Numbered from the stretch's first letter, positions 10,185 to 20,901 are shown. The stretch: DNA of 64,000 nt from Ariolimax columbianus (GCA_036924085.1 JAVGWX010000002.1:89044941-89108940); one strand, 5' to 3'. Made by a program: numbers and translations. Notes: a model not told the origin generated them from the letters alone.

Positions 10185-10577
10185 AAGAAGACATGTTAGT
10201 CAGGTTCAGGCAAAACATACTGGACAAGACCCTCACCTTGGCTTCCTTGTAGCCCTTCCTGGGAAACGGGCTGCTTTCATGGCAGCCTGGCTAACAAGGC
10301 AAGGGACTGATGTGATCCTCATAGTAGCGAGCAACACGTAGATAAAGCCTAAGCATAGCACAACCGCCTGGAGGACCTTGGTCCACCTTCATCAGCACGC
10401 TCGGGGTAAGAGGAAAGCTACTGCAACCCGCCACTTAACGTCCTTTTCAGGGCGCACAAAAGAGTAACCTACTCATTGTGGTCATTCGCAAACAACAACC
10501 ACCCCGAGGTTTTGAATGTACATCTTCGTGGTTAGAAGACAAAGACATCCAAACCCCTTGGTCAGATACTCCTCTAT
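10185..10577. other. Non-coding stretch, no clear feature
   Basis: GC-richer than its surroundings (for example gcccttcctgggaaacgggc), with no open reading frame or repeat I could match within the window. Confidence 0.4.
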
Positions 10578-10887
10578 AATAAATATCACCCCAATATCAA
10601 TTTTGTTAAATAATACACACCCAATATTAGTTTTTAAAATAATAGATACCCCAAAATCAATTAATAGAATAATACACACTCCAATATAGTTTTTTTTAAA
10701 TCATACCCCAATATAAGTTGTTTTTTTTAAAATACACACCCCAATATTAGTTTAAGAAAGAATGCATACCCCAATATCAGATTTTAAAAATAACACATAC
10801 TCCAATATTCGTTTTATATTTTGTTAAATACATAAAACATCAATTTTTAAAATAATGCACGCCCCAATAAGTTAAAAAAATAATACA
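10578..10887. repeat. Degenerate AT-rich minisatellite, about 10 units of 27-36 bp
   Basis: Units share the core accccaatat followed by a variable T/A-rich stretch and aataatacac. Cores begin near 10588, 10618, 10649, 10678, 10704, 10737, 10767, 10797 and later decayed positions. Units differ by indels in the homopolymer part. No relation to the large satellite. Confidence 0.75.
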
Positions 10888-11468
10888 ATGAGAGGTAAAG
10901 AGGAAAACCATGTGGCATATGCATAAATGACATAATAGAATACAAACTTTAGCTCCCAATGATAGGTTCACAGATTTTGTTAAGTATTATGTGCGAAATA
11001 GTATTCACTGTTTTTCATTAGCGTTCATTATTATACTACCTGTTCGGCTTTACCGGATCAGCTGATGAGCGCACTTAGTAAAAAACCATGGTGAGACTAA
11101 GACAATCACTACTAAAGACAACAAACACGAAGATTACAGAAAAACTGGAGTATTAGCAGAAGGCCCTCCTATATCTGTCTGCCTGCCTGACTCTCTGCAT
11201 GCGCAAGCACCCACTCACACAAACTAAATGCATTATTTTATCATTTTCCAACGTGAAGAAAAGTGTAATTTGAATCAAAATTCCAACACTTTCTTCGTGC
11301 ATGCCAATAGATCAGAATGCTCACCATGCAGTGCACACTCGCCCCACCTTGGAGATCAACCATTTACAACACTTATTAGAGGTTAGTTACTGGGGGTAAA
11401 AAAAAAAAAAAAATTGAGCAACTGAAAGTGGTTATAACTAAAAGGATATATCCTAGCCTGATACATAC
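10888..11468. other. Non-coding stretch, presumed intron
   Basis: Lies between candidate exons of the minus-strand gene. It contains an A run at about 11399-11413 and nothing else I can support. Confidence 0.35.
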
Positions 11469-11558
11469 ACTGTAATCCTGAATGTGCCGCTGCAAATATT
11501 CCTCTTTTGAGATCACCTTATCATTTTCTCGCCTGCGTTTTTTCCCTTTGCTGGTGTC
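11469..11558 (-). CDS. Internal coding exon of unidentified minus-strand gene (basic)
   Basis: On the minus strand the acceptor tctacatttcag precedes exactly 90 nt (30 codons, phase 0 to phase 0), followed by the donor gtatgt. The exon encodes DTSKGKKRRRENDKV and ISKEEYLQRHIQDYS. KKRRR is a plausible nuclear localisation signal. Neighbouring exons in transcript order are 14017-14109 (upstream) and 1838-1900 (downstream), both phase 0. I do not recognise the family. Confidence rests on splice sites, exact codon length and natural-looking composition; transcript or homology evidence is missing. Confidence 0.55.
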
Positions 11559-13198
11559 CTGAAATGTAGACAAGATTCTATCAGCTATAGCAGGTGAGTA
11601 CTCCCAAGAGGAGCAACATGACAAAATCTAAAGGTTATCCTAAACAAGACAATTCTGCCTGGGATGAAGTACTAGAGACTTCATTGTACTATATGTATGC
11701 TTTTTAAACGATGAGGTTGCCAGTTTCCCTCCTCGCTGTCTTCCCTTTCTCTGACCACAACAAAATCAAATAGTATGTGACTTTATTTGCATTGCTAGGG
11801 CAGTTGAGGGCTTTTAAAGGCTGAGGACTAATGCTATTTCGCCACTGCTGTGGTATTCTCATGTGCTGGCTATGTTTGTTTATTTCATTTCCAACAGAAA
11901 AACAGCACATTTCTTACCATGGATTAGAAACCATTCAGCCATGTGTTCCTCTGACAATAAGCCAGATACCCATGCACAGCGGGGTGAATTAGAGCATGCT
12001 GATACAGGGGTTGATCCCCGTATCTTTGATAAGTGTTTGATAAGGGTTTCGAAATTTAGAGTAACCCATATATTGTGAGATTTAGAGTAAGGACAAGTCA
12101 GCCACATATCCAATGTACCAATAATGGGTGCTTGTGAAGCAAAGGATGTCAGCTTCTTTGTTGCCAGGAACTCCAGCACAGTAGGTCCATACCAGCCCCT
12201 GGAGGTCTGAGGCCTCTACGGCTGCTATTCACATATGCATTAGCCAACACTTCTATACCTTCTGAAGTAAAGATTGTATTTGACGCAATGACTGTCTAGA
12301 GGTCTCAGACAGCTATCTCAGAGCTGAAGTCCCTGTCTCCATCTCTATTATCGTACTGGAGGTTGTTGTAATTTGTACTTCTGCTCTACTCAGTAACAGC
12401 CCAACCTCTCACTCTCGCTGAGAAGCCTCAGCCTGATTTCTCAGTGTAGCACCAATCCATCAGTATATATGCAGTATCACTATCCTGAGTGTTATCACAT
12501 AGCTGATATACCTCAAACTTCACTGTTTTGCTGCAGCACTCTTTTCATTCTCTGTCTAGGGTTATGATGACTGTGGTAATCTGACATTTTATCGCCAGGG
12601 TGGAGCCACCTTTTCCTTGACTATCACTTCAACTGTGGTCACTTGTCAAAATGTTCTTTCTTTGTTTTACAATGGGTATTACTAGCTTCACGTTCAATCC
12701 TCCTTTAGTCATTTTATATGACATTGAGAAAAAACTATTCTTTCCTTCCCAGTAAGGTGTTGCCAAAGTCCACAAAAGGGAATGAAGTTTGTCTGACAGA
12801 TATATATGACTAAGATAAATCGGAAGATGTTTAATCTGCTTATTGACAATAGGAACAACAGCGTGGATTGTAGCTGAAGACAGATATACACTTAAATGAT
12901 TTGAGTAAACAACAAGAATGCTTCTAAACTGTTTTGTCATATGAGCTTATAACGTCAGACAATAAGGCTTAATATTTTTAGAGAGAAAACGATGCAGTGA
13001 AGGTGTTAAAGAAACATTACAAAGGCATGAAATAAAACAATAGCAACACAGAGGGACAAATGAAAGATAACTCTTTCCCTGCACCGAGTTTGCCCAACTC
13101 ATTATTGCACACCGCTGAATGTTTTGTGTCCGTTTGTACAGCCTGAAACACTGTGGAGCTTCTTCTCCAGCTTTTTTCCTAAAAAAAGGACATTTGTG
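11559..13198. other. Presumed intron of the minus-strand gene, no clear feature
   Basis: About 1.6 kb without a supported exon. A tRNA-B-box-like ggttgatccccg occurs at about 12010-12021, possibly a SINE relic, but no second copy was found. Open frames here carry no recognisable domain. Confidence 0.35.
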
Positions 13199-13470
13199 AC
13201 GTTGTGTTGCAGGTTACAGTGCGGCTGCGATATCTGCGACTTTTGGTCGGCACATCTGATTTCATCGCAGCATTTTAGGGACCAGGTTTGTCTTTCCTTT
13301 TCGATTCCTAACCTCTTAGCCAGACTGCATGGTTGCAGTCTGTTCCCAGGGTGCTGCCACTTAGAGGCGTAATAGGGTCTTGGGTCATTTTTCCTAATGC
13401 AAGCAGCTAGTTATGAGTCACTGGCTGCCGCCAGCTCATTCAGTGCTGCATCTTCAACTACTATTGTGGA
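13199..13470 (-). repeat. Foldback/MITE-like repeat, family 3
   Basis: In minus orientation this matches the family 3 core. It begins on the plus strand with arm-like gttgtgttgcaggttacag, then gcggctgcgatatctgcgac, and later ggttgcagtctgttcccagg, tgctgccacttagaggcg, agctagttatgagtcactgg and tcattcagtgctgcatcttc. It is closest to the copy at 17265-17530. Confidence 0.7.
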
Positions 13471-14016
13471 GCAGACGAATGAGGGACTCGTCTCTCAGGA
13501 CTCCATGGGCTGGTGGAGATGGTAGGTGAATTCCATTCCTATCGAATGGCTGTGATGAGAGTGACGTTCTGCCAAGGACATGCTACATGATGAGCATGCT
13601 ACAGGTTAACTATCTCTTCCTTCTCTATTGGACAAGTGTAAGACACATGCCCAGACAAATTATTCATGTCTTTATCTTTGAAAACTAAGTGTGATTACTA
13701 CATTCCCTTACATGGGAAGAAATAATAGACCAGCTGTAAAAGGGGTCTAAACAGGTTTATGCATGGGGCTGGCCCCAATAGAAAGAACACATACATGTTT
13801 TAGTGCAGGATTCTTGCAAAGAGTCGAACTGCGGTGGTTATAATTTGCTCATGTGGCCAAAGAGAATGGAGCAGAAGCGATGGGACTACAGATTTAGCAT
13901 GCCCACAAAGCCTAAATGCAGAAGAAGAAGCACATGTGGGATTGTCAAAGGAAAGGTGATGATTAACTGTGAAAGCTGTAAAGAGATGCAAAAATACTGT
14001 TACATGTCTGCTTTAC
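13471..14016. other. Presumed intron of the minus-strand gene, no clear feature
   Basis: No supported gene or repeat in about 550 bp between a family 3 copy and the exon at 14017-14109. Confidence 0.35.
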
Positions 14017-14109
14017 CTTGATAGAATGTTTTTCTTTCATACGTTTTGACCGTCTTTCATAATCCCCTGTTGCATGGACAACATCCTCTGCATCCTGACT
14101 CCCACCATT
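14017..14109 (-). CDS. Internal coding exon of unidentified minus-strand gene
   Basis: On the minus strand a pyrimidine-rich acceptor (atcttccatcatcag) precedes exactly 93 nt (31 codons, phase 0 at both ends) and the donor AAG/gtaaag. The exon encodes NGGSQDAEDVVHATGDYE and then RRSKRMKEKHSIK, an acidic-to-basic transition. It would follow the acidic exon at 19898-20023 and precede the basic exon at 11469-11558 without a frame change. The product is unrecognised. Charged, low-hydrophobic composition suggests a nuclear or chromatin-associated protein, but that is an inference. Confidence 0.55.
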
Positions 14110-14984
14110 CTGATGATGGAAGATAAATAAGATCAAGTAAGGTTTACTGCTGACTAAACATAACATACCACAGTCCAGCCGAATTTAGTAGATATATGTC
14201 TTACAGAGATCTGTAACCAGACAATACGTCAAGATCTCGAAGTCCAACCCCCGAGTGGAGCAGTCTCAATTGCAGTGATTTGACTTTGTGTGTAGAATGA
14301 CAAAGGCCCCGATACCACTGCAATCATGGGAGGCCAAGAGCCAGGGTTCCAGACTACCAGGATGTCCAAAAGTACGCTAGAAAGACAACATATGACAGTT
14401 CCCGAAAGACTGAAGACTAATTGGAATCAGGCCAGGAGAAGAACGGGATAGAATATCCTGCAATCTCTCTTGCAAATCTCTACGCATCAAGGTAGAAGAG
14501 GAGTGACTAAGTAAGTGTCACATTTCAAGGCAAGAGCCTAAACTCTGTATGTAGAATTACTGTTTCCAAAATCAAATAGATTAATATTAAACAAATTGAG
14601 CTAAAATTATTATTAACTGATCTAAATACATCTAACTTTTTAGCTGCTCTTCTACCCCTACAGGTGTAGATATCTCATTTTTGTTTGTATTCTTATAATC
14701 AAGTGCTTAAACAAACAGATGATTGGCATGTTATGTCTTTTGCATGATGGAGAGGTTAAGTCCTTTTGAGCTCTATGGCGATCATCTAAAAACAGATGAT
14801 CATCTAAATCAGACTTGTATTGAATATCAACATGTAATCCAGATGTTCGATCATTGACCTAATCAAATAATAAGTAATTTTTAACTTTTGAAGTACTGAT
14901 TCAATTTGCCATGTGTTCCTCAATTTCAATACTACTACCTTTTGATGTGATATCCAATAATTACTTTCCAAAATGCTGCATCAA
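14110..14984. other. Presumed intron, no clear feature
   Basis: About 0.9 kb. A small direct/inverted motif (gatgatcatctaaa) occurs near 14790-14810. No gene supported. Confidence 0.35.
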
Positions 14985-15600
14985 AGGGAAGGGGACCGAT
15001 TTGAGACACGTTAGCACAATTAAATACCTGGACACATACATAACATCAGATGGAAAATGCAATTATGAAATAAAATGCAGAATTGCTCAAACAAAATCAC
15101 TTCCAGACCATGAAAGGAACATTGAGCAGTAAAACCTTGTCACTGGAACTGAGAAAGAGAATCCTTGGATGCTATGTGAAACCAGTACTGACATATGGCA
15201 GTGAATCATGGACAATTAGCAAGCAAGCGCTTAGATCTTTTGAAGCAACGGAGATGTGGTTTTACAGAAGAATGCTGCGGATCCCATGGACTGCAAAGAA
15301 GACTAATGATACAGTACTCAAGGAGGCACAAGCCCAAAGACAACTTATTACAAGGATCAGAACAAGACAGTCATCCTTTTTTGAGCATGTTATGAGAAAA
15401 GGTGGCTTAGAGCGCGTCGTGACAACGGGAAAGATAGGAAAGGGAGACAGAGGAAGGCAGAGAGAGAGAGAAGATGTTGGACAACCTGAGAGAATGGCAC
15501 AGACGACAATCAATGACAGAGTTGGTAAACGGCACATCGTGATAGAAATGAATGGAGGTCCATGATCGCCAATGTCAACCGACAGGGTACCTGATGATGA
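14985..15600 (+). pseudogene. RTE-like LINE 3' fragment (RT thumb and C-terminus)
   Basis: The plus strand reads VSTIKYLDTYITSDGKCNYE (about 15010-15070). After a frameshift near 15095-15120 it reads LSLELRKRILGCYVKPVLTY, GSESWTISKQALRSFEATEM, RRMLRIPWTAKKTND and RTRQSSFFEHVMRKGGLERV. This is the familiar C-terminal region of endonuclease/RT LINEs of RTE style. The frame breaks again near 15430. The copy ends at a gatgatgat tail near 15593-15601. The 5' end is truncated. Confidence 0.8.
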
Positions 15601-15824
15601 TCCAATTTTTCTTATTGTTAAGAAGATGTTAATTTGGTAGATTTCCTTCTGAGGATGTGTCCTATCCATCAACACTTTCTCTCCTCAATCTCCAGCGGTA
15701 TATTCCAATTGAATACGAAAAACTGCCTTTTAACATGGTGTGTATAGTACCACGTTTGGTACAATTTTACTGCAGACTTTTCAAAACTCCTTCAGAAAAC
15801 CAAAATTTGACTGGCTTAACTTAA

Positions 15825-16240
15825 TCCATCTAGATGTCCATAGAACTTAGAAACACGGTGGATGCTATCCAACTATTCCTATTTTGGGCTGTTTTTTTTA
15901 GCTTTGCCCATGAGACACCAGCTGCCTTGGTTCCCATCTCATTATTCTCCGAAAGGTGTTCTTTGGCCTCCTCATTAAGTCTCTTCCCTCATGAGTTCCA
16001 ATACAGTTTATGTCTGGCTATACTGTTAGCCTTCCATATGAGTGTGTGCCCCACCTATCTCCAATCTTCAGCTGTGTAGCTTGTTGTGTTCTTTGCCACA
16101 GATGTTTGTTTATTATTACTTCAGGCCATCTAACATGGGGTATGCAATGGGAATGTATGTTTGAGAAAGCCTTCAGCCTGTATCTGATAATCTTAGTAAC
16201 ACGCCATGCCACTGAGCATCATCATCATCATGTGCTGTCT
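15825..16240 (-). pseudogene. LINE C-terminal remnant (endonuclease/RT type, second family)
   Basis: The minus strand reads RLKAFSNIHSHCIPHVRWPE, VIINKHLWQRTQQAT (about 16170-16075), then VGHTLIWKANSIARHKLYWN (about 16050-15990, with a frame change), and finally GVSWAKLKKTAQNRNSWIA (about 15925-15865). This matches the conserved C-terminal layout of LINE proteins with a WIGHTLRK-type motif. Several stops make it a relic. Confidence 0.65.
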
Positions 16241-16259
16241 CCGCAACAAAGGTTGACGG

Positions 16260-16478
16260 TAATGGATCTCCAGATATTAGGAAATATTTTTTTAGTCAGA
16301 GAGTGGTGAATGCTTGGAATGCATTGCCACAGGAAGTAGTGGAGGCAGGGACAATTATTACAATTAAGAATAGATGGGATGCACGTAGCTTTTAGAGAAA
16401 GGAAGTGTAAAAGTAACTGATTGTTTACAGACTCTTGAGAGTCTTCTAAACCAGTATAAAAACGTTAAGTTAAGTCTC
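16260..16478 (+). pseudogene. CR1-like LINE 3' end
   Basis: The plus strand reads DIRKYFFSQRVVNAWNALPQ and EVVEAGTIITIKNRWD (about 16275-16380), the usual extreme C-terminus of CR1/L2-type LINE proteins. It is followed by a 3' UTR ending tcttctaaaccagtataaaa / acgttaagttaagt. The same terminal sequence recurs at 29623-29666 (plus), 32728-32765 (minus) and, diverged, at 34628-34676 (plus). Confidence 0.65.
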
Positions 16479-16479
16479 G

Positions 16480-17210
16480 CGACAGGCTGGTACATGCAGT
16501 CCAGCTGTGTCCCAACCACATCTTGATGTTGTCTGTCCATCTGTCACCCTTTGGCTCTCTGCTCTGCCTTCTAAAATAACCTTTAGCAGACTGTCATGGC
16601 GCTTGGCATGACCAAAATATTTGTTTCTTCTGCTTTTTATTTTTTTCAGAAGTATCTGTTCCACCTGGAGTTGTTGCAGAACTTCACTATTGGTTTTCCT
16701 ATTTTTCCAAGAAACTCATCCAAGTCTTCTGAATAACCATATTTCAGAGGGATCAATATTACGCTTCTCTATTTTCTGTGTCAGCGTCCAGATTTCTACT
16801 CCATTCAATAAAACTGAATGCACATAGCAATTAATGATTCTCATTTTCAAGATCTGAGATATCTGCTTTGACAGAAGTGTATTTCTCATGCTGTTAAATG
16901 TATCTGTGGCCATTGACCTTCTTTTAATGATCTCCCATTTGCAATTGTCATCAGCTGAAATGAGTTGGCCAAGGAAATTTATGTGAATGAAAGTTTTTGG
17001 ACTTTCTTTGTTTTTGATGAACCATAACTTTAGTCTTTTTTATGTTGGCTTCCAACCCATAATTCTGACTTTTGCTGGTTATCTTATCCATTAAGTTCTG
17101 CAGATGTACTAGATCCTCTGCCATTAACACTGTATCATCAGCATATCTGAAATTATTAATACTGAGCCTCTGAGAAATAGAATCAATTTCACGTTGGTAT
17201 TTGGCAGCTT
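16480..17210 (-). pseudogene. RTE-like LINE fragment
   Basis: The minus strand reads YADDTVLMAEDLVHLQNLMD (about 17150-17090), SQNYGLEANIKKTKVMV, then TFNSMRNTLLSKQISQILKM and IINCYVHSVLLNGVEIWTL (about 16905-16790), SEIWLFRRLG (about 16745), and RRNKYFGHAKRHDSLLKVI (about 16630-16570). Frameshifts separate these blocks. The catalytic YADD box and the thumb are recognisable; 5' and 3' ends are truncated or decayed. Confidence 0.7.
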
Positions 17211-17264
17211 CATTTTATTTGCTATCTTCTTTTTTAGTGTTTGTCCTGAAAAGGATGTCTGTAA

Positions 17265-17530
17265 TGATGTATCAAAGTTTACAGTGAGGCTGCCTTTCTG
17301 TCTGGCATATCAGATTTCATCATATTTTTGGGCTGGATACGCTTGCTCTCTTTGTTCCCCTAATCTCCTAGACAGGATGCATGGCTATAGTCTGTTACCA
17401 GAGTTGCCACTTGGAGGTGGAATAGGGTCCTGGTCAGTTATGGGTTACTGACACTAATGCAAGCAGTCAGTTATGAGTTGTTTACTGCTGTCAGGTTATG
17501 CACTGCTGCATCTTTGGTCCTTAACATGGA
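17265..17530 (-). repeat. Foldback/MITE-like repeat, family 3
   Basis: In minus orientation this is parallel to the 13199-13470 copy: aagtttacagtgaggctgcc, ggatgcatggctatagtctg, gccacttggaggtggaatag and agttatgcactgctgcatct-like segments. Arm remnants are present only at the low-coordinate side. Confidence 0.65.
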
Positions 17531-17840
17531 GTATGCAATGGAAACGTGTGTTGGGGAAGGTCTACAGTATGCATGTGCTAATCTGAGTTATATGCCATTG
17601 TCTCAGAGCAAAAGAAATGATTTTACATTGGTATCAGATAGCTTAATCTTCTGGTTGAGCGCCAAGATGGCTGCTGATCTGAATCACTACTGAATAATGG
17701 TGTGTTTTTTTCTGTGATCTTTAGGTCTACAATTGCAGTGTTACAAATTCCTCTTGGATAATATTGCGCATTGTGAATTTTTGTTCATTTGGACTTGTGC
17801 CCAACATAGCGCTGTGATGTGTTTCAATTGACATATTATA
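17531..17840. other. Non-coding stretch, no clear feature
   Basis: About 300 bp with no supported feature. Confidence 0.35.
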
Positions 17841-18132
17841 TGATAAAGTCGAACACGAAATACACAAGAGCGATTAAACGTAAACGGCCAAGATGAAAAT
17901 GAGGCAGGAAAAAGAATGTGGAAAGGCATAACCACCAGAGTGAACCTTGACGTCATGCTTGAGTAGGCAGGGAGATCATATACAAATTCACAATGTGGAG
18001 GGACAAGCTGCCTGGGCTCTGTCAGGTACAAAACGGTCCAGAACACATCGATATTACAGAAAATTTTGAGAAAAATCAGAAATGCGCCAGCCGTCGCAAT
18101 ACACAACAATGACAATCATACCACTGAGGTTA
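17841..18132 (+). repeat. Possible RTE-like LINE 3' end, left half
   Basis: With 18445-18584 this forms one block interrupted by the 312-bp insert at 18133-18444. The block ends in gatgatgatg (about 18573-18583), the tail type seen on the RTE-like copies here. Coding traces are too decayed to align with confidence. Confidence 0.4.
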
Positions 18133-18444
18133 TTACCAGTTGAGCAGAAGAGAGCAGGTCGTGGTCTTCAGACTCCGCACAGGCCACAACAGACTGAGGT
18201 ACCATCTATTCGATAAACTGAAGATAGGTGGGTGGCACTGACGAATGCACCTGTGGTACAGGGAAAATGACCGCTGAACATCTGCTGCAAAATTGCCCGA
18301 CATATGAGGACTAGAGAAACCACATGTTGCCATCACCAATGCCAACACTAGACAAGCTCTATGGCAGTGTCGACAGCCTCAGGATGACAGCTGCTTTCTT
18401 CGAACAAATACAAGTTGACGCCTGACAGCGTATGAAGAAGAAGA
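18133..18444 (+). mobile_element. Very short 5'-truncated I/Nimb-like LINE copy with perfect TSD
   Basis: The 312-bp insert matches the last part of the RNase H LINE ([24 protein letters not shown], then CTCGTGKM-TAEHLLQNCP and FFEQIQVDA-equivalents) and ends in gaagaagaa. A 15-bp perfect TSD, ataccactgaggtta, flanks it at 18118-18132 and 18445-18459. A 2-3 bp indel near 18232 breaks the frame. Confidence 0.85.
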
Positions 18445-18584
18445 ATACCACTGAGGTTAACTCATTCAAACAAAAGATTCTACATCCTGGGACAAAACCT
18501 GAGTAGAGTGGCGAGATTAGTCCAACAATCTGCAGTAATGATGTCCCAATGACATTTCAGGTTGCAGGACTGATGATGATGAAT
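18445..18584 (+). repeat. Possible RTE-like LINE 3' end, right half
   Basis: Continuation of 17841-18132 after the nested insert. Begins with the TSD copy and ends in gatgatgatg. Confidence 0.4.
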
Positions 18585-18804
18585 CTTATTTGCTTCGAAG
18601 AATTCTGCTGAGCTCCATGTAAAGAGAGTTGTAAGCAAATAAGGTTTTGTTAATCATGGCTTTAAAACTATGATTTGTTCCTCTGTCATTGTCAATGTAA
18701 TTTTCAAAATAAGTAAAAGTTATGCCCTTTGCCTATTATCTGACCACTAATCTTTATGGAGTCTTTTCGTTTGCTATTTACTCTCAAGAAAATCCAAAAT
18801 GAAT

Positions 18805-18972
18805 TCATGTGTGAGTCTCACAATATCCTGCCGTTTCATGATCTTTCATTCTTGCCGTTTCATGATCTTTCAACAAGCATTTCTGAAGGATTTCTTTAGT
18901 CCTTGAATATGCAGAGTCTGCCTGCCAGGCAACAGGTGTTAAGTTTTCTTGGCCTGTCAGCCTTCCTCTGAC
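18805..18972 (-). CDS. Candidate terminal/alternative exon of the minus-strand gene
   Basis: On the minus strand a strong acceptor (tcattcacacattcacag) opens a phase-0 frame of 55 codons and a stop: VRGRLTGQENLTPVAWQADS, AYSRTKEILQKCLLKDHETA, then RMKDHETAGYCETHT. The phase fits the preceding candidate exon (ends phase 0 at 19898), but no good phase-0 donor was found. It could be an alternative terminal exon, or chance. A 24-bp direct repeat inside it (about 18827-18874) duplicates KDHETA in frame. Product unrecognised. Confidence 0.35.
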   Translation of the reverse strand, partial: VRGRLTGQENLTPVAWQADSAYSRTKEILQKCLLKDHETARMKDHETAGYCETHT

Positions 18973-18999
18973 CTGTGAATGTGTGAATGATGAAAATAA

Positions 19000-19760
19000 T
19001 CGTGCATAAAAGAACAAAGCATTATACAGAGTTCCTGTGCTAGGTTATGCAGAGATGGTTAATACGGTTGAAGAATTAAGGTGGGTTGCCTCGGCTGTCA
19101 CTGTGCAGGATTTTTATTTATATCCTGATGGACTAAAAAAAGCACATGAGCATTACTCAGATCATACTTCAACTGGTGAGTGTATTGGGGCTGTGTCAAC
19201 AGCCACTGCCTGTGCCTCCTCTGGTCGAAGATTGGTCCATTCTTTTTTAGACAACCTCTTTGTCGTCCACCTTGCACCCTTCGTGCAGCATTGTATTTGC
19301 AACGCTGTTTGATCTCAATATGTAGCCATACAAATTGAGTTTCCATCTGTTGACTGTTGACCTTCAAAAGGCACCATTGCTGTTGTACTTCTTTCTTGTA
19401 TCTCCTCATTTGTAACTCTATTTTGTATGTGACATTTAGAAGTCTTTGGAAACATCTCATCTCCAAATATCCTCCGCTGCAGGTAATCTTTAATTGTCCC
19501 TGTCCAACAAGCATAGAGAAATATTGCCAGGACCAATGTACGCATTAATCTAATCTTCGTGCATATGGCTAACCTTTTGTCTCGCCAGATTTTGTTACGC
19601 CATTAAAGCATAGCTTTTGTCTGTGCTATTCTGGTCAACATCTCACACTTTGATTCGTCATCACTGACAATCGAATCCAGATATTTAACAAAGTCAACCA
19701 CTTCAGGTTCCTGGTCATAAGTTTTCAGCCCACTGTTGAAGTACATTGATATTGCAGTCA
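19000..19760 (-). pseudogene. Heavily decayed RTE-like LINE
   Basis: The minus strand shows RTLVLAIFLYACWTGTIKD (about 19545-19490), then CYK-like text and VTNEEIQERSTTAM (about 19420-19380). This corresponds to the S-I-FLYACETWT ... VTNEEVR region of RTE-type RT proteins. Further text (RRVQGGRQRGCLKK, about 19290-19240) fits the basic C-terminal segment. Many frameshifts. Confidence 0.6.
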
Positions 19761-19897
19761 TTAATTTTTCTAGACTTTGAAATATGTTTCCAGACTATGA
19801 GACCTCTATCCCAAACTCTCGCCTACACCACTCAGTGGTTCAATTTAACAATTTTAAAAATTAAAAACAAATTTTTAAAAGAGAAGAAAATGCTAAC

Positions 19898-20023
19898 CTG
19901 GCTCTCGCCATCATCATCATCATCATCATCTTGTATAGAATATTCGGATGACATTTCTGATTCCATTTTCACGGTGAGTTCGCCTTCATCACTTAAGTCA
20001 TCACTGTCAGTGGATTTCTGCAT
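19898..20023 (-). CDS. Acidic coding exon of unidentified minus-strand gene
   Basis: On the minus strand the open frame MQKSTDSDDLSDEGELTVKM, ESEMSSEYSIQDDDDDDDGE, SQ ends exactly at a CAG/gttagc donor in phase 0. The Asp tract is encoded by a (gat)n run. The 5' border is uncertain: either the ATG at 20021-20023 is a start, or an acceptor lies at tatgcag (exon from 20017, phase 0) or slightly upstream; none has a good pyrimidine tract. The downstream exon would be 14017-14109. Ser/Asp/Glu-rich text with SD and SE pairs looks like casein-kinase-2-type acidic regions of nuclear proteins. Confidence 0.5.
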
Positions 20024-20644
20024 ACCGATATGAGCTTGCCTAATTTAGTTCCACTATCTTTTGATGTGAACTTTCCTCTCTGATCTGGTTTATAGGCTCC
20101 TTAGTTACAATACTTCCTGGGAAAGAATGGAGATATATTCATGAAAATCATATAGTCTTACTGAATGTCCTGTGATCAAGGAACCGACTTCTTTTCTGCT
20201 TTCACAACTGGCAGCCATGCGAGTTTCGTACTCTGTATGACCATGTAGCAACATACTTTATTTACATGTTGTTATTTCTGCAACTTAACATTTGACATAT
20301 GCAGGGTTGTTTGAGCTGTGTTATATTCTATGACCTGGAGGACCAGGGTGCTTACTAAGGGTGCAGACATGTCAGTATGGTAGAAATTGAGCTAACATCT
20401 AGAGGTTACACAAGCAGCCATTATTAACATTAGAAATAGATAAGAGTGTCATTTTGCCTTTTGGATGATGCCTCCGCACAGACTGCAGTGGTTTATAATC
20501 AAACGATGGTTGATTGGAGCATGTTCAACCAATGAGCAACAGGAACTATCAGTATCCACAATCTTCACCATTTGCTGAGAGAGGCTGGGCACCTATGGGT
20601 ATGCCTGATGTGCAGTGAAGTTAATTCTTAAGAACAGAACAGAA
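20024..20644. other. Non-coding stretch, no clear feature
   Basis: About 0.6 kb with nothing I can support. Confidence 0.35.
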
Positions 20645-20657
20645 CCTGACGGTAATT

Positions 20658-20901
20658 TTTTGTTTGCATTTGCCTTATTTCTCTATTCCCCAAAGTGGTG
20701 TGCGCTGCACTGCGGTTTTTATTTTGCGCCTATCGGCCCATCGCATCCGATTTCTGCATGCATTTTATGTAAGAATCTGCTTCCTTCTGCATTTTCTAAG
20801 GGTTGGCTTCCCCGGGGTAACGGCCGGTGCTGTGATGGGGATCGAACCCAGCACCTTCAGATTGTGAGCAGTGTTACTTAACCACTTACCAACTCCGTCC
20901 C
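20658..20901 (-). mobile_element. tRNA-derived SINE, family 1, with TSD
   Basis: Minus orientation: B box (reverse complement gggatcgaacc) at 20838-20848, A box near 20885. Body and A-rich tail match the 27770-28009 copy. It is flanked by 13-bp TSDs cctgacggtaatt (20645-20657) and cctgacagtaatt (20902-20914), one mismatch. Length 244 bp. Confidence 0.85.

Noticed and set aside
11880..12179. 99-codon minus-strand ORF (MLEFLATKKLTSF...)
   Set aside because: No splice sites in a fitting phase and no recognisable domain; probably repeat-derived.
15262..15675. 137-codon minus-strand ORF
   Set aside because: Shadow of the plus-strand LINE C-terminus at 14985-15600.
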